From assembly GCA_000711775.1 (NCBI GenBank), contig ARYC01017478.1:1-64000 (forward strand): a stretch of DNA of 64,000 nt, read 5' to 3'. This document shows positions 11,545 through 22,639 of this stretch, one piece after another. The DNA is from Oxytricha trifallax. Lineage: Eukaryota > Ciliophora > Spirotrichea > Sporadotrichida > Oxytrichidae. The translations under genes were made by a program, and so were the position numbers. Position 1 is the stretch's first letter. Each line of letters begins with the position of its first letter. The notes under the pieces were generated by a model. The model saw only the letters and a list, made by a program, of their open reading frames with translations, did not search any database and was not told the DNA's origin.

Positions 11545-12594
11545 ATGCGAGGTTTGGGGTCAGTTTATGACAGAGAGTATATAGATTTATTGTTTAAGTT
11601 GCGATATGGATGTGATGAATATAGTAAATAACTCAAGCCTGTTCTGAATTATACGTCTATAGCAAGCCTACCCCATAAATCTACAGCAACTGTGAGGTCT
11701 CACTGTCTATAAGCATTGAATTTAAAGAGATAGCATCTTAATTCTAAGCCTAAAACACCCTTAAAATTTTAGCAGCATCATATTGAATATCTTATTAATG
11801 ATAAGACTCTTAAATACTGGGCTCATTTCTCTCTAGCCTAGAGGGCTGTGATGTTTCATCGCCAATTTCCTGAGCTTCACATCTCTGCTTAATCTATAGC
11901 GAACATATATAAAAAGAATGGAATATCTTACAAGACAGTCAATCGCATTAAGAGAGTGATTGACTTTAATGTTCCATTTTATAAGGATAAATTAAATTAT
12001 ATATTCGATTAAATGCAAAGGGCTTAAGAGCATAATATAAAGTTCATACACGCTGATGAGGCAGTATTCACCTTTAATACCTTCATATCAAGGTCTTGGT
12101 ATAAGAGGTACAGCAACATTGAAGTATATGATTAAAAGGTTAAGGTTTAAACTCATGCAATACTTGGTGGAATAAGTGAAGATAGTGGCCTCGAGACTTA
12201 TGTTATTCACCCTCGTTCTATAAAGACTGAATAATATATTAAGTTCTTGCAATAACTCAGAGACAAATACGCTGACTAAGAGATTATTCTGTTCGTTGAT
12301 AACTTATCAGTTCATAAAACTAAAGACTCAAGAAAGGAATATGAAAGGCTAAACATAACACCTGAATTTAATGTTTCTTACAGCCCTTAGTTCAATGGAA
12401 TTGAATTGTATTAGGGGTTATTGAAAGGTCATTATAAGAAATTGCTGCTCTACCATCTGATGCACGATTTAAAGATAGATACAGTAGATTTTATTAAGAG
12501 TGCTGCTAAGAGAGTCAGCGATGATAAAGCTAAAGTATGCGCAAGAGAAGGGAGATTTTGTGTATATAAATAAGTTTTAGATTTAAATGAATGA
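11545..12594 (+). CDS. TBE transposase (42 kDa, IS630/Tc1-type DDE), open
   Basis: ATG 11545 to TGA 12592-12594, 350 codons with no in-frame TGA. The three acidic catalytic positions are visible: Asp in HADEAVF, Asp in FVDNLSVHK, and Glu in SPQFNGIELY. The size fits the 42-kDa TBE transposase. It would cut at the terminal inverted repeats and act in the nucleus. In Oxytricha, TBE transposases are known to be needed for germline genome rearrangement. The ORF converges with the 22-kDa ORF and the two ends are only a few bases apart. It is the only TBE-type transposase here without a nonsense codon or frameshift; TBE-b, TBE-c and TBE-L all carry lesions. Confidence 0.9.
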
Positions 12595-12606
12595 ATAAGT
12601 TCTCAT

Positions 12607-13391
12607 ATTAAATTTGCCCGTAAAGGGATTTGGCTTCTCTTTCTTTTCTTCCTCTTAGGGCTTGCTTGGGCCTATGTTTCTTCTCTTAGTGCCAGCTCCT
12701 GCATCTATGTTCATCTCTTCTGGCTTTTATAAATCTTTGAAGAGCCTCTTACTCAATTCATGTTTTACTTGAGACTTTCTCTCTCTGTTTAATTTGCTTC
12801 GCTCTTTCATCAAGTATATAGCAGTACCAGGTTTTTCTATAAAGTTAGAAGACTAAGCTTACTTGAGATGAAAGGATGCTTTTGAAGTTCCTACAGCCAG
12901 GTGTCACTTATTTTAATACCTTGCTTCTCTTTTTCTTCAGGAGAGATGCTGTATCGTTTCTTGTGAGCTTCTTAAATAACTTCATTTAAGTACTCAGGTT
13001 TCAGAGTTGCAAGAACACCAAAGAAGAAGTTTCTCTCTGGCAACTTATTAGAGAGCTGTAGCTTTGATGGAAGGTAGAGAGCTACGTCCGGATCACTCAT
13101 AGCATCGTCATATAGGTTTGTCACTGATATTTCAGGGTAGTTAGGTATCTCTATCATCCTAATTTCATTAGACTTAAAAGCTTTTTTCTCTTCACTCAGT
13201 AAGGCTTTTAAGAATGAGATTTTAGTTCCCTCCTAAGTCGGCAAGAACAATCCAACTATAATGGATTTATTAATCTTACTTAAGAACTTACCTTGCTATA
13301 CCAAATATCTATAAAGGTCCTCTTTACTTCGAAATTTTCCTATTAAATCTTGAGATTAAATTCTCTTCATTGCATCATTCATAGACTCCAT
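12607..13391 (-). CDS. TBE 22-kDa protein
   Basis: ATG 13391 (MESMNDAMKR). Two introns, 13256-13291 (36 nt) and 12837-12862 (26 nt), sit at the same codons as in TBE-b. The conserved block IPNYPEISVTNLYDDAM is followed by LPERNFFFGVL. The C-terminus is Lys/Glu-rich (EEEKKEKPNPF). In TBE-b the frame ends at a TGA right after the NM codons. Here that TGA is lost, and the frame would run on antisense into the transposase gene; the end given is the position homologous to the TBE-b stop. Biochemical role unknown. Confidence 0.8.
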
Positions 13392-13569
13392 CTTGCTTCC
13401 TCTTTCTAGAAATGTTAATGAAATTTAAAATTATGGATATCCATTCTAAGTTTATTAAAATCTTACTACTAAATAGGGAGGACCTACTGGAGGTCAACCT
13501 TGAAAAGATATACGGAGAAGCATTGAAAAACTTGCTCCAAGTTTCACAGATTGATTTCCATTTTTATCA

Positions 13570-13790
13570 AACTTTCTCCATTAAATTGCTCCTAATAATG
13601 TTTAATTATTTTAGGAGGTCCTCCAAATTAAGTTCAAACTTTATTAGGAGTTAAATTTTAAGGTTAAAACTTAATTAGGAGCATATTAAATTTAAAAATG
13701 TTTAATAACTTTACCTCCAAATTAAGTTCAAACTTGATTTGGAGGACCTCCTAGAGAAACAAAACTTCATTAGGAGTATTTTAATTCACT
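13570..13790. promoter_or_regulatory. GGAG/CTCC iteron cluster in the divergent promoter of TBE-a
   Basis: Between the 5' ends of the 22-kDa and zinc-finger/kinase ORFs lie about ten copies of TTAGGAG or its complement CTCCTAA, several as perfect palindromes (AGGAGGTCCTCC, GGAGGACCTCC). The surrounding sequence is otherwise A/T. TBE-b and TBE-L have different palindromic iterons in the same place. Probably binding sites for a dimeric element-encoded factor; this role is inferred. Confidence 0.65.
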
Positions 13791-13956
13791 AAAATGTATA
13801 AAATTCTCATAAAATATGTCAACTTACAGTCTTTTATGGTTAGTTAATTTTCTTACCTCTCAGCAAACAATCTACCAGAGTGTCTTATACTCGACTACTA
13901 AAGTTAATCAAGGTAAATTTTATCATTATTATAATAAAATATATCAGAAAACTAAA

Positions 13957-15403
13957 ATGAGAGCTAACCTGTTAAGAAGAGCGGCATTACTTGGATCGAG
14001 TCAATAAAAGTTATCATTCCAGCAACCAAGAAAAGTAGAGACCAGAGACGCTTGTACTCAGTGGGAGCCTACATATGACAACTTTGACCAGTCTAGCTTT
14101 GAGATTTAAATATAAGTTAAGTAGGAGGTTATCAAAGAAGCTGTGCAAATTGAGGAGGAGGTTAAACAACCAGCCATAGAGCATTAATAAATACCAGCCA
14201 AAGTTGACTATTAATGCAAAGAATGCATAAAGTTTTCCCTTACAAATCAACTTATAAGAGACACTTGAGAGATATACACAACGATATGCCAAGGTTATAT
14301 CTCAAGCATTAAAAGAAAGATGGGAAGTATGTCTGTGAGTTCTGTGAGAAGCCATATTCTCATACTAGAGACAACAAAGTGCACTTAAAGAAAAAGCACA
14401 ATTAAAGTTTTGTCTTTATTCATGAACCCACAGGGAATAGATTCCCCTAAAAGAGAAGATCAAGAAACCCAGTGGAGTCTCTTAGAGTTGAAGTCTAGAA
14501 GTAAGATAAAATGAAGAAAGCAGTCAAGAACATTCCAGTCTCTGAGATCAATAAAATCATGGTTAAAATAGAGGCAACGAAGATTCCCATATTAAAAATT
14601 ATTGACTTAGATTCTTGCCTAGAAAGCTACCTCACTCTTGAAGATAAAATAGAGAAGAGAGTCATTACTGATGAATAATATGCTAACAAGATATATCCAT
14701 TCAATTACTTCCTTGCTGATCAAGTTCCGAATGGAATTTGCTAATGAATATTATGCTCTTTAAAAGGCAAAGTTAAATGAGTATAGGCATATCATATAGC
14801 TTGATGCTATTTTACTTGGTAAAGATCATGTAGCCTTCAGGCTTCCTTTACTTGAAATGACTTACAGAGAATTCTTATCTGACAATAGATGTCAGAGATA
14901 AATTAGCTAGATAGTATAGCAGATAGTTGAAGGGATTGAAGACCTTCACAAGCTACGTTATGTTCATAGAGACTTAAAGCCAGAGAACATCATGATGAAC
15001 TTTCAGCTCTTAGAGTTTATATGATTGACTTCAACAGAGCTCAAAGAGTGCAAGCCTCTGCATAAGGAAATGTATACGGCACTCCTGGATATTTCCCAGA
15101 GAGAGAGGATTGGAGAGATGGAGACACTTAATGGGATATCTGGGCTCTAGCAGTAATAATTATAGAGAGCGACATGTCAAGAAACGATTACTTTAGCTGC
15201 AGGGGTGAGAGAGATTCTAAGCAAAGAATCAAACAATATCTCGATAAAAATAAAATAAATAGAGGTCTAAGAGAACTTGCATACTCAACTATTATCAAGC
15301 CAAGCTAAGAGAATTAACAAACAATAGAAACAATCAAACAACAACTTAGAAAGATAAAATCAGAGAACTGCCACATGACTCTAAGCTTATGTTGGTGTGA
15401 AAT
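13957..15403 (+). pseudogene. TBE zinc-finger/kinase protein (57 kDa), frameshifted
   Basis: The product starts MRANLLRRAALL; an upstream ATG at 13818 with a possible intron could extend it. Two C2H2 fingers follow (C-x2-C at 14217-14227, and CEFCEKPYSH near 14340), then a kinase-like domain with HRDLKPENIMM, MIDFNRA (DFN in place of DFG) and GTPGYFPE. Three single-base deletions near 14230, 14728 and 15004 break the frame: against TBE-c the first is a lost A in GCAATAAAG, and against TBE-b the kinase shifts are clear. No unambiguous stop is seen; the end is approximate. Confidence 0.8.
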
Positions 15404-15433
15404 ATTTTAAAAACTCGCTTGTTATACTCACTT

Positions 15434-15557
15434 AAAATACTAATATTAAAACATTAAACCCTACATAAACCCTAAAAACCCTAATAAAGTATGCACTAAT
15501 AATCTACTTTTATCAATCAAAAACTCAATCAAACTACTGAAAGAGTTTGGGGTTTTG
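15434..15557 (-). repeat. TBE-a right terminal inverted repeat
   Basis: Inverted partner of 11407-11530, ending GGGGTTTTG next to the AAT target duplication. Confidence 0.85.
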
Positions 15558-15724
15558 AATGCGGTCAATAATAATAAAACCAAACTCAAGATCAGACATA
15601 TCAATAGAGTAGATAGAGTTGTTGTTAAGTAAGATAAACTTCAGACCACTCCCACATGATCCAAAAGTGCATTTTGAGTGATTAAATTAAATAAATTTAC
15701 TATAAATTTCACATTAAAACCAAT

Positions 15725-15800
15725 TAATAACCCCAACTCCTAACAAATTCCCTACAAATCAAAGCACTTGTAAACCTCATTAAGGGGTTTTGGGGTTTTG
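15725..15800 (-). repeat. Solo terminal repeat of a TBE-b-type element
   Basis: Ends AAGGGGTTTTGGGGTTTTG followed by AAT, and matches the TBE-b right terminus (CCTACAAATCAAAGCACTT and CCTCAYTAAGGGG) over about 75 bp. No internal TBE sequence adjoins it, so it is a solo or truncated end, 165 bp outside TBE-a and from the other subfamily. Confidence 0.75.
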
Positions 15801-16129
15801 AATGTTAAGTACACTACTTCAATTAACTAAAACTTAATACAATATAAAAATGTTATGAATTTATTAAGAACTCATAATTTTAAAGAAATCTATAATTTAT
15901 AGCAAAGGAATTGTTTACTTTTCTGATTTATTAGCTTAAATCATAAAATTTCATAACTTTATTTATAATTGAGAGGGGTTGATTAAAAGTTTGATATTTC
16001 TGGGCTAAGATTTTTTAAAAATTTATTATTAAATCAACATTATTTTTTTTCATTACTTAATTATTGGATTGTATGCTAGATAAGAAAAAAAAATATTTGA
16101 TAACATTTTCATTTTATTAATATATACTT

Positions 16130-17189
16130 TTGATAAAATAGATAAAATAGGAAATTTAAGGAATAGAAATTAATTATAAATATATTAGTAATATAAACTG
16201 CCATGAATTAGGAGTATTCTTAATTATATTTTGATTTAAATTTAAAATTTATTAATTAAACAATTAATCAATTAATATAATTAGTGGTCTAGTGGTCTGG
16301 CAGGGTCTTTAGGACCACTTGTATATATAATTAATAATATATATATTTAGATTATTATTAGCTATGTGTCGAGAAGATGATTACTACATTGTATAAAGTC
16401 ATATCTCCGGCTCTGTTTCTGACCACTGCCTATTGCTCTCGAACTGTCCTGACTGTGCTGTGTTCTAACGCGGAAGATGCAGATGACTGTGCTAATTGTC
16501 TTGATAGTTAGTCACTCAATACTGTGTCCATACATGATTAGTCTGTGTATCTGATTAATACGGCAGCAGCGGTGGTGCTTGTACCGATCGTGATGAGTAC
16601 TGCCTCTCTTGCAGTTCAGATGGTGTCATCTTCAAATATCTTAAATGTGTTTGCGACCTAGCCCAGTCACTTTCAACATCGGTCCCAATGATAGTGTTTA
16701 CTCTTGCCCTGCTGGTTACAAAGAAGGCGGCACATACAGTTACTGTAAGTTTCATGTTTCGTCGTAACCATCTCTTTAGGAAGTACTCAGCCGGTGCTTA
16801 TTAGTTTCGATGGTGTTACACATGCTACCACATTCAGCTATCTCACTGGAGTTGTATTTAGTTCTTGACCAATGATGAGGAAGGTGACAGTGGCAACTTA
16901 GTCATTTCTGTATCCGAGCTAGTGGTCTCCGGTTTGTTGCCTCCATTAATTATTTCATTTTTTTAATAATCTAAATATATATATTATTAATTATATATAC
17001 AAGTGGTCCTAAAGACCCTGCCAGACCACTAGACCACTAATTATATTATATTAATTATTTAATTATTTAAATATCAAAACTAAATCTAATTAAACATTAA
17101 GATACTCCTAATTCATGGCAGTTTATATTACTAATATATTTATAATTAATTTCTATTCCTTAAATTTCCTATTTTATCTATTTTATCAA
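16130..17189. mobile_element. Inverted-repeat element with GC-rich cargo, 1.06 kb
   Basis: Arms of about 230 bp (16130-16362 and 16957-17189) are near-perfect inverted copies, including GGTCTGGCAGGGTCTTTAGG and its complement. They enclose about 590 bp that is far richer in GC than anything nearby. No target duplication was clear to me and no transposase is encoded, so it would be non-autonomous. Confidence 0.75.
16377..16691 (+). other. Possible captured Cys-rich gene fragment inside the inverted-repeat element
   Basis: A 105-codon frame with TAG as Gln opens at ATG 16377 and includes DDCANCLDSQ. Other frames carry further Cys-rich pieces (EYCLSCSSDG near 16595, CPAGYKEGGTYSYC near 16710). 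Together they resemble a frameshifted cysteine-repeat surface or secreted protein. The pieces do not form one frame, so a decayed or rearranged gene fragment is more likely than a working gene. Confidence 0.35.
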
Positions 17190-18522
17190 TATTTAAAAGA
17201 TTAATGCAGCAGTTTTTAAATTAATGAATATTTAAAAATTAGGCATTATTAATATATTAAATTTTAAATTAATGTCCTAAATAAAAATCAAATATTTAAT
17301 TAAATTTTGATATTTAATTGATCAAATCAAATTTTAAATTTTTTTTTAAATTATTACATTGAATTAATATATCATTCAAATTACAAAAGCAATTTATTAA
17401 AAATCGGTATAATTAATTTATTAATAATTTATATGTGATATTTTTCCACTATTTTTAAAATATTCACATAATTTATACAAATTTTAATATGTTCTTTTTT
17501 ATAAAATTTATAATTATTGAAATTTTCTTTAAAGTAATTTGCATAAAATCTTCTTATATCCTTATTATTTATTTATAATTTATTTACTTCAGACCATAGT
17601 TTTATTAATTGCTTTCCAAAATAATCTAATATTGGGATTTAATTTTATAAGAGTAAATTTAAATGTTTTTCATTTGGTCACTCATAATATTTTTAAAAAA
17701 TTTTAAATGAATTATTAGAATAATATGATTAACCTTACAATATAAAATTTTCAGAATATTAAATTTTTAATTATGTTGTAGATATTTTTATAAATCAATA
17801 GTAATTTATAAAAAAAATGCTCTTAAAATTTTAATTATAAAAATTAAATCAAAATGTTTCTATTGATATTGCAAATTTGAGATCTTAATTAGTAGATTCT
17901 AATTTGCGCATTTGAAAAGATATCCTCCTGATTTATTCATCAATAGTTTTTGTAAACTCAAGTAGAGTTCCTAATTCTGTAGAATTATCATTCTATAATT
18001 ACTAAACAGATGTGTTAAACTATTTAAGAAAAGTATTCATCTTTTCAATAAATTCAATCGTCACAATATCTTTTTTCTCGTCTTAATTGAACTATTTTAG
18101 ATCATTATTTTAACTTTTCCTTTAAACTTATATGAAAACAGAGATACCATCCATTTAGATTAATTAATTTTAGTATTCATAGAGGGTTATCGATTAATCA
18201 AATTTTATCACAAGATTTATCTCTGAAAACTCTAAATTTTGTGCATCTTTTAGAATATTTTCGATACTGTAACATACTTAGTGCGCCTTTAGCTTCTACA
18301 ATTCTTGAAAGGTTTATCTTAAAAATTTGAAGGAATAATCAATTCCAAGACTATTGTCAAAATAATAAACAGATAAATCGTCTTTATCAATGATATTAAG
18401 ACTTGTAATGCTTTTTAAATTTTGACTAAATTCTTAATTCTCTAATGATTATTTTGATGGCTCATTTATTGTCAAACTATTCAATTTATGAAACTTCAAG
18501 TTATTTAAATTATCTTTCAATT

Positions 18523-18607
18523 CAAAAAACCAAAATCCCTTAGTGAGGTTTATAAGTGCTTTGATTTGTAGGGTATAGTTGGGGTCTTATTGGGGTTAGT
18601 AGAGAAA
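18523..18607 (+). repeat. TBE-b left terminal inverted repeat, telomeric units mutated
   Basis: Complement of 22555-22639 apart from several C-to-A/T changes in the two C4A4 units at the tip. Confidence 0.85.
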
Positions 18608-18624
18608 TTAGGTCTATTTACAAA

Positions 18625-19688
18625 ATGAGAAATAGAAATTAGCGAAATTTAGGCTCGATTTATGATGAGAAATATTTAGATTTACTGCTTCAGCTTAGGT
18701 ATGGTACGAGTATTAATATAGATTAAGTCAAACCAGTATTGAATTATGCAGCTATTGCAAAGCTCTTACACAAGAGTGCCTCTACTGTTAGATATCACTG
18801 CATGTTAGCTGTTTAGCATTTTAATTCTGGTACTTGAAAGCATCCTGCTAGAAAATAAAAGTTCTCACAGCATCATATTGAATACCTCTGTGACTCTAAG
18901 ACTTTAAAGTATTGGGCACACTTTCCTCTAGACTAGCGAGCTGTAATGTTTCATCGCAAGTTTCCTGATATGCGCATCTCTCCTTAGACTATAGCCAACA
19001 TTTATAGAAGAAATGGTATTACTTTCAAGACTGTCAACAGAGTGAAGAGAGTGATTGATTTTACAGTGCCATTTTATAGTAATAATTAAAATATATATAT
19101 GATTAAATGCAGAGAGCTATTGATAATAACATCAAGTTCATACATGCAGATGAAGCTGTGTTTACTTTCAACACTTTTATTAATAAGTCATGGTATAAGA
19201 AGTATGATAATATAGAAGTTTATGACTAAAAAGTGAAGGTAGTCACCCATGCAATTTTAGCTGGTATAAGTGAAGATTCAGGCTTAGAGAGTTATGTGAT
19301 TCACCCTCGCTCTATTAAGCGAGAGTAGTATATAGAGTTCCTACATAAGCTCAGAGAGAAGTATAGCAACCAAGAGATCATCCTGTTTGTTGATAACCTA
19401 TCAGTTCATAAGACTAAGGAGTCTAAGAAAGCTTATGAAGACCTAAATATAACTCCTGTTTATAACGTTCCTTATAGTCCTTAATTTAATGGAATAGAAT
19501 TCTACTGGAGTTAAATCAAGACTCAATACAAGAAGCTGCTGCTGTATCATCTTATGCATGACTTGCCTATCGATACAGTAGACTTGATTCAAAGCAGCTG
19601 TAAGAGAGTAAGCGTAGATAAGACAACAGTTTGTGCGAGAGAAGGAAGAATGAATGTTTATAAATAAGTTTTAGATTTAAACGAATGA
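18625..19688 (+). pseudogene. TBE-b transposase with one nonsense codon and one frameshift
   Basis: ATG 18625 to TGA 19686-19688. Catalytic residues are kept: HADEAVF, FVDNLSVHK, SPQFNGIEFYW. An in-frame TGA lies near 18835 (after SGT), and a frameshift near 19100 precedes the block ending QMQRAIDNN. The length is not a multiple of three. Otherwise homologous to the TBE-a transposase along its whole length. Confidence 0.85.
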
Positions 19689-19694
19689 ATATAT

Positions 19695-20485
19695 TCACAT
19701 ATTAAATTGGCCCATAAAGGGGTTTGGCTTCTCTTTCTTCTCCTCTTCTTATGGCTTGCTTGGACCCATATTTCTTCTCTTTGTGCCAGCTCCTGCATCT
19801 ATGTTCATTTCTTCTGGCTTTTAGACATCTTTATAAAGTCTCTTGCTCACTTCATAAATAGTCTATGACTTTCTCTCTCTGTGAACCTTCGCATGCTCTT
19901 TCATTAGGAATATACCAGTTCCAGGTTTCCCTACAAAGTTATGAATCAAAGCTTACGAGAGAGGAATGGATGCTTCTTAAGCTCAGCGAGCCAGGTCTCG
20001 CTTATTAGTATGCCTTGCTTCTTTTAATCTTCAGGAGAAATAGAGTAGCGTTTTTTGTGAGCTTCTTCAATGATCTCTCTGAGATAACTCTCTCTTAAAG
20101 TGCCAAGAACTCCAAAGAAGAAGCTCCTTTCTGGAAGCTTGTTAGAGAGTTGTTTCTTGGTAGGAAGATAAACTACCAACTCTTCATCTTTCATCGCATC
20201 CTCGTAGAGATTAGTGACTGAAATCTCTGGGTAGTTTGGTATATCTATCAACTTTATTTCACTGTTTTTGAAGGCTTTCTTCTCATCGCAGAGTATAGCT
20301 TTTAAGAATGAAATTTTGGTACCTTCCATCGTTGGAAGGAATAAACCCACTATAGCATATGATTCAGTATATGTCACATGCTTACCATGCTAAGAGAGGT
20401 ATCGATAGAGATCTTCCTTGCTTCTAAATCTTGAGATCATTTCTTAAGCTTCAACCCTCTTCATTGCAGTATTTATAGATTCCAT
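19695..20485 (-). CDS. TBE 22-kDa protein, intact
   Basis: ATG 20485 (MESINTAMKR) to TGA 19695-19697. Introns at 20350-20385 (36 nt) and 19931-19956 (26 nt). Shared core IPNYPEISVTNLYEDAM, then LPERSFFFGVLGTL and AHKKRYSISPED. It ends 6 bp from the transposase stop. Intron positions match TBE-a and TBE-L, which supports real splicing. Confidence 0.85.
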
Positions 20486-20659
20486 CCTTGTTCCTTCTCT
20501 TGTTATTGAATTTCAAATTTTAATATATAGAGTTCTGGATCCTACTGTTAAAAATCTTAGTATTAAATATGGGCATCTTATAGGAGGTCAACCTGGTAAG
20601 GATACGTGGAGAAAGCTGGCAGAAGCTGTAACAAACTTCAGAGATGGAGCTCCATTTTT

Positions 20660-20885
20660 ATCAATTTAGTTCCATTAAATTAGTACTAAATTTGTTTAAA
20701 TTTGATTAGTACCGGTACTAAATTCGTTTAAATTTAATTGGTACCAATTTAATAGTACCAAAACTTAATTAGTACCTAGTTTTTAACTAATGAGGTTTTA
20801 ATGGAAAAGTTCCAAAATGGTTCAAAACCTAATTGGTACCAGTACCAACCTGAATTTATTCTCAGTTGGTACCAAAATTAAAAAT
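20660..20885. promoter_or_regulatory. GTAC iteron cluster in the divergent promoter of TBE-b
   Basis: Nine GTAC cores within about 190 bp, mostly as TTAGTAC, TTGGTACC or palindromes such as TTAGTACCGGTACTAA and TTGGTACCAA. It sits in exactly the place of the TTAGGAG iterons of TBE-a: same TTAG flank, different core. Confidence 0.65.
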
Positions 20886-21051
20886 ATTAAGCATAAAATT
20901 AGAAAATTTATAGTTATAAACTAAGTATAAATATGATGTCTAACACCTAAGAATCAACCATTGTTGTTGCAGTTCCAGCTCCTATACTAAGTTAGTATAG
21001 CTAGTGAGGTATTTACTTATAAATAATAGAAATTTAAATTTGAATTTAAAC

Positions 21052-22500
21052 ATGGCGGCTAACTTAAATCGTAAGGCAGTTTCTCTTGGAACAGGTTAAT
21101 CATTGCTCAACTTTGGCTCCTCCAAGAAACCAGAAGTAATTTATATTGAAAAGGAGGTAGAGCTAAGAGCTCTAGAGTTTGAAGCTGAGGTCTTTAAAAT
21201 TTAAGTTTAAAACAAGAAGTAGAGTGCTGAGATGGGAGTTTAAACATAAGTTGAATTGGTTGAGGAAGATAAGGAACAGCAACCAATAGAAAAAATTAAA
21301 ACGTTTTAATGTGAAGACTGCTAAAATTTCTTCTCAACTGAGTCAAGCTTGAAGAGACACATCAAAGAGGTACACTCTGGTAGAGCTAAGATCTACTTCA
21401 AGCATGATAAAGTAGATGGTAGATACTAATGCAATACCTGCATGAAGTCTTATACGCACTCAGCTAAAGTAAAGAGACATATGCAAAAGCATCATCTAAG
21501 CGAATTCCTGATTAAAGATGAGGAAACTTAAAAGCTTGTACCTGCTAAAAGAAAAAATAACTCTCTTGATTCACAAATAGAGCAGTAGGAGAGACTTAAG
21601 AGATAGAAGCGGTTTGAGTCAATGAACCAACCAGCAAATGGTATATATATTGCATGCTTATAAGAGAGAGCAATGTATATACCTGCATTAAATGCAGTCG
21701 ACATAAGCAGCTGTATTGAAAACTACTTGAATATTGACGTACCTAACAAGGTAAAACTTATAGTTGTTGATGAATTCGCATACAAGGTATATCCATTCAA
21801 GTATCTCATTAAGAACGAGCAATATTAAAATGAGTTTGCAAATGAATACATAGTACTGAGAGAGACTTAGAAAAGATAATGCAAGAACTTAGCTAAGCTC
21901 GACGGAGTTATACTTGGTCATGGTTTTATTGCATTGAGACTCAAGAAGTTTGAAATGACTCTAAGAGAGTATCTCTACCATAATAGATATCCTGATGATT
22001 TGAATGAGATACTCACAGATATGACTAAGGGTGTGAAAGAGCTCCATGATCTAGGGTATGTTCATAGAGATTTGAAGCCAGAAAATGTAATGCTAAATCT
22101 CTGCCCTTTAGAAGTAGTAGTCATAGATTTCAACAGAGCAATAAGACAAGAGATAGTGACTTTAGCTAAGGTTTTAGGCACTCCAGGATACTTCCCTATA
22201 AGAGAGAAATGGACAAATGGCTCTGTATAATGGGATGTTTGGGCGGTAGCTGCAATTATCTTAGAGTGCGATATGGAAAGTATGTCATACTTTGGAACAA
22301 AACATGAGAAATAATCAATAAGTTTGGCTGCTAAACATATTAAGCAAGATGAAATATGCAATGAAATTAAGAAGATAGTTGAGATGGTCATCGTAAAAGC
22401 TCCAGCATATCCACGATAATCATTGGATGATATACTAGAACAACTACAGACTGCTAAATTCAAGAGGTATCACAAAGATAAGCAGATAAAATTTGTTTGA
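21052..22500 (+). CDS. TBE zinc-finger/kinase protein (57 kDa), intact
   Basis: ATG 21052 to TGA 22498-22500, 482 aa and no internal TGA. Two C2H2 fingers: CEDCQNFFS...H-x4-H (about residue 88) and CNTCMKSYTH...H-x4-H (about residue 125). A kinase-like domain covers the C-terminal half: RDLKPENVML at about residue 346, VVIDFNRA in place of DFG, GTPGYFP, QWDVWA. No glycine-rich loop is evident. DFN instead of DFG suggests weak or no catalysis, or unusual metal binding. An upstream exon from ATG 20934 joined through a 26-nt intron would add about 30 residues in frame. Likely binds DNA, possibly its own iterons; that is inference. Confidence 0.88.
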
Positions 22501-22554
22501 ATTAAGTACAGTAATACTCATTAAATATTCATTCAATTCATAAAAAACATGCGT

Positions 22555-22639
22555 TTTCTCTACTAACCCCAATAAGACCCCAACTATACCCTACAAATCA
22601 AAGCACTTATAAACCTCACTAAGGGGTTTTGGGGTTTTG
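22555..22639 (-). repeat. TBE-b right terminal inverted repeat
   Basis: Carries two intact telomeric units (GGGGTTTTGGGGTTTTG) at the tip, next to ATT. Confidence 0.88.

Larger units (their letters stand above)
11407..15557 (+). mobile_element. TBE-a: telomere-bearing element, 4151 bp
   Basis: Both ends carry the C4A4 telomeric motif (CAAAACCCCAAAACCC at the left, GGGGTTTTG at the right) within inverted repeats of about 124 bp. The target triplet AAT flanks it at 11404-11406 and 15558-15560, matching the ANT target of TBEs. Inside are a plus-strand transposase, a minus-strand 22-kDa ORF and a plus-strand zinc-finger/kinase ORF. TBEs are known in Oxytricha as germline-limited elements removed when the macronucleus forms. 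Confidence 0.92.
18523..22639 (+). mobile_element. TBE-b: telomere-bearing element of a second subfamily, 4117 bp
   Basis: The right end is CCTTAGTGAGG...-type sequence closed by GGGGTTTTGGGGTTTTG; the left end is the same repeat with telomeric units mutated to CAAAAAACCAAAATCCC. ATT flanks both ends (18520-18522, 22640-22642). Inverted repeats are about 85 bp and unlike those of TBE-a internally. Same three-ORF layout as TBE-a. Confidence 0.92.

Noticed and set aside
12592-12606. CRISPR array, rRNA or tRNA genes anywhere in the window
   Set aside because: Repeats are minisatellite, iteron or transposon ends; no cloverleaf or rRNA-like stretch was recognised by eye.
16555-16755. Minus-strand ORF of 66 codons in the GC-rich cargo
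   Set aside because: No motif; the Cys-rich pattern is on the plus strand.
22062-22463. Minus-strand ORF of 133 codons
   Set aside because: Lies opposite the intact TBE-b kinase domain and has no independent support.
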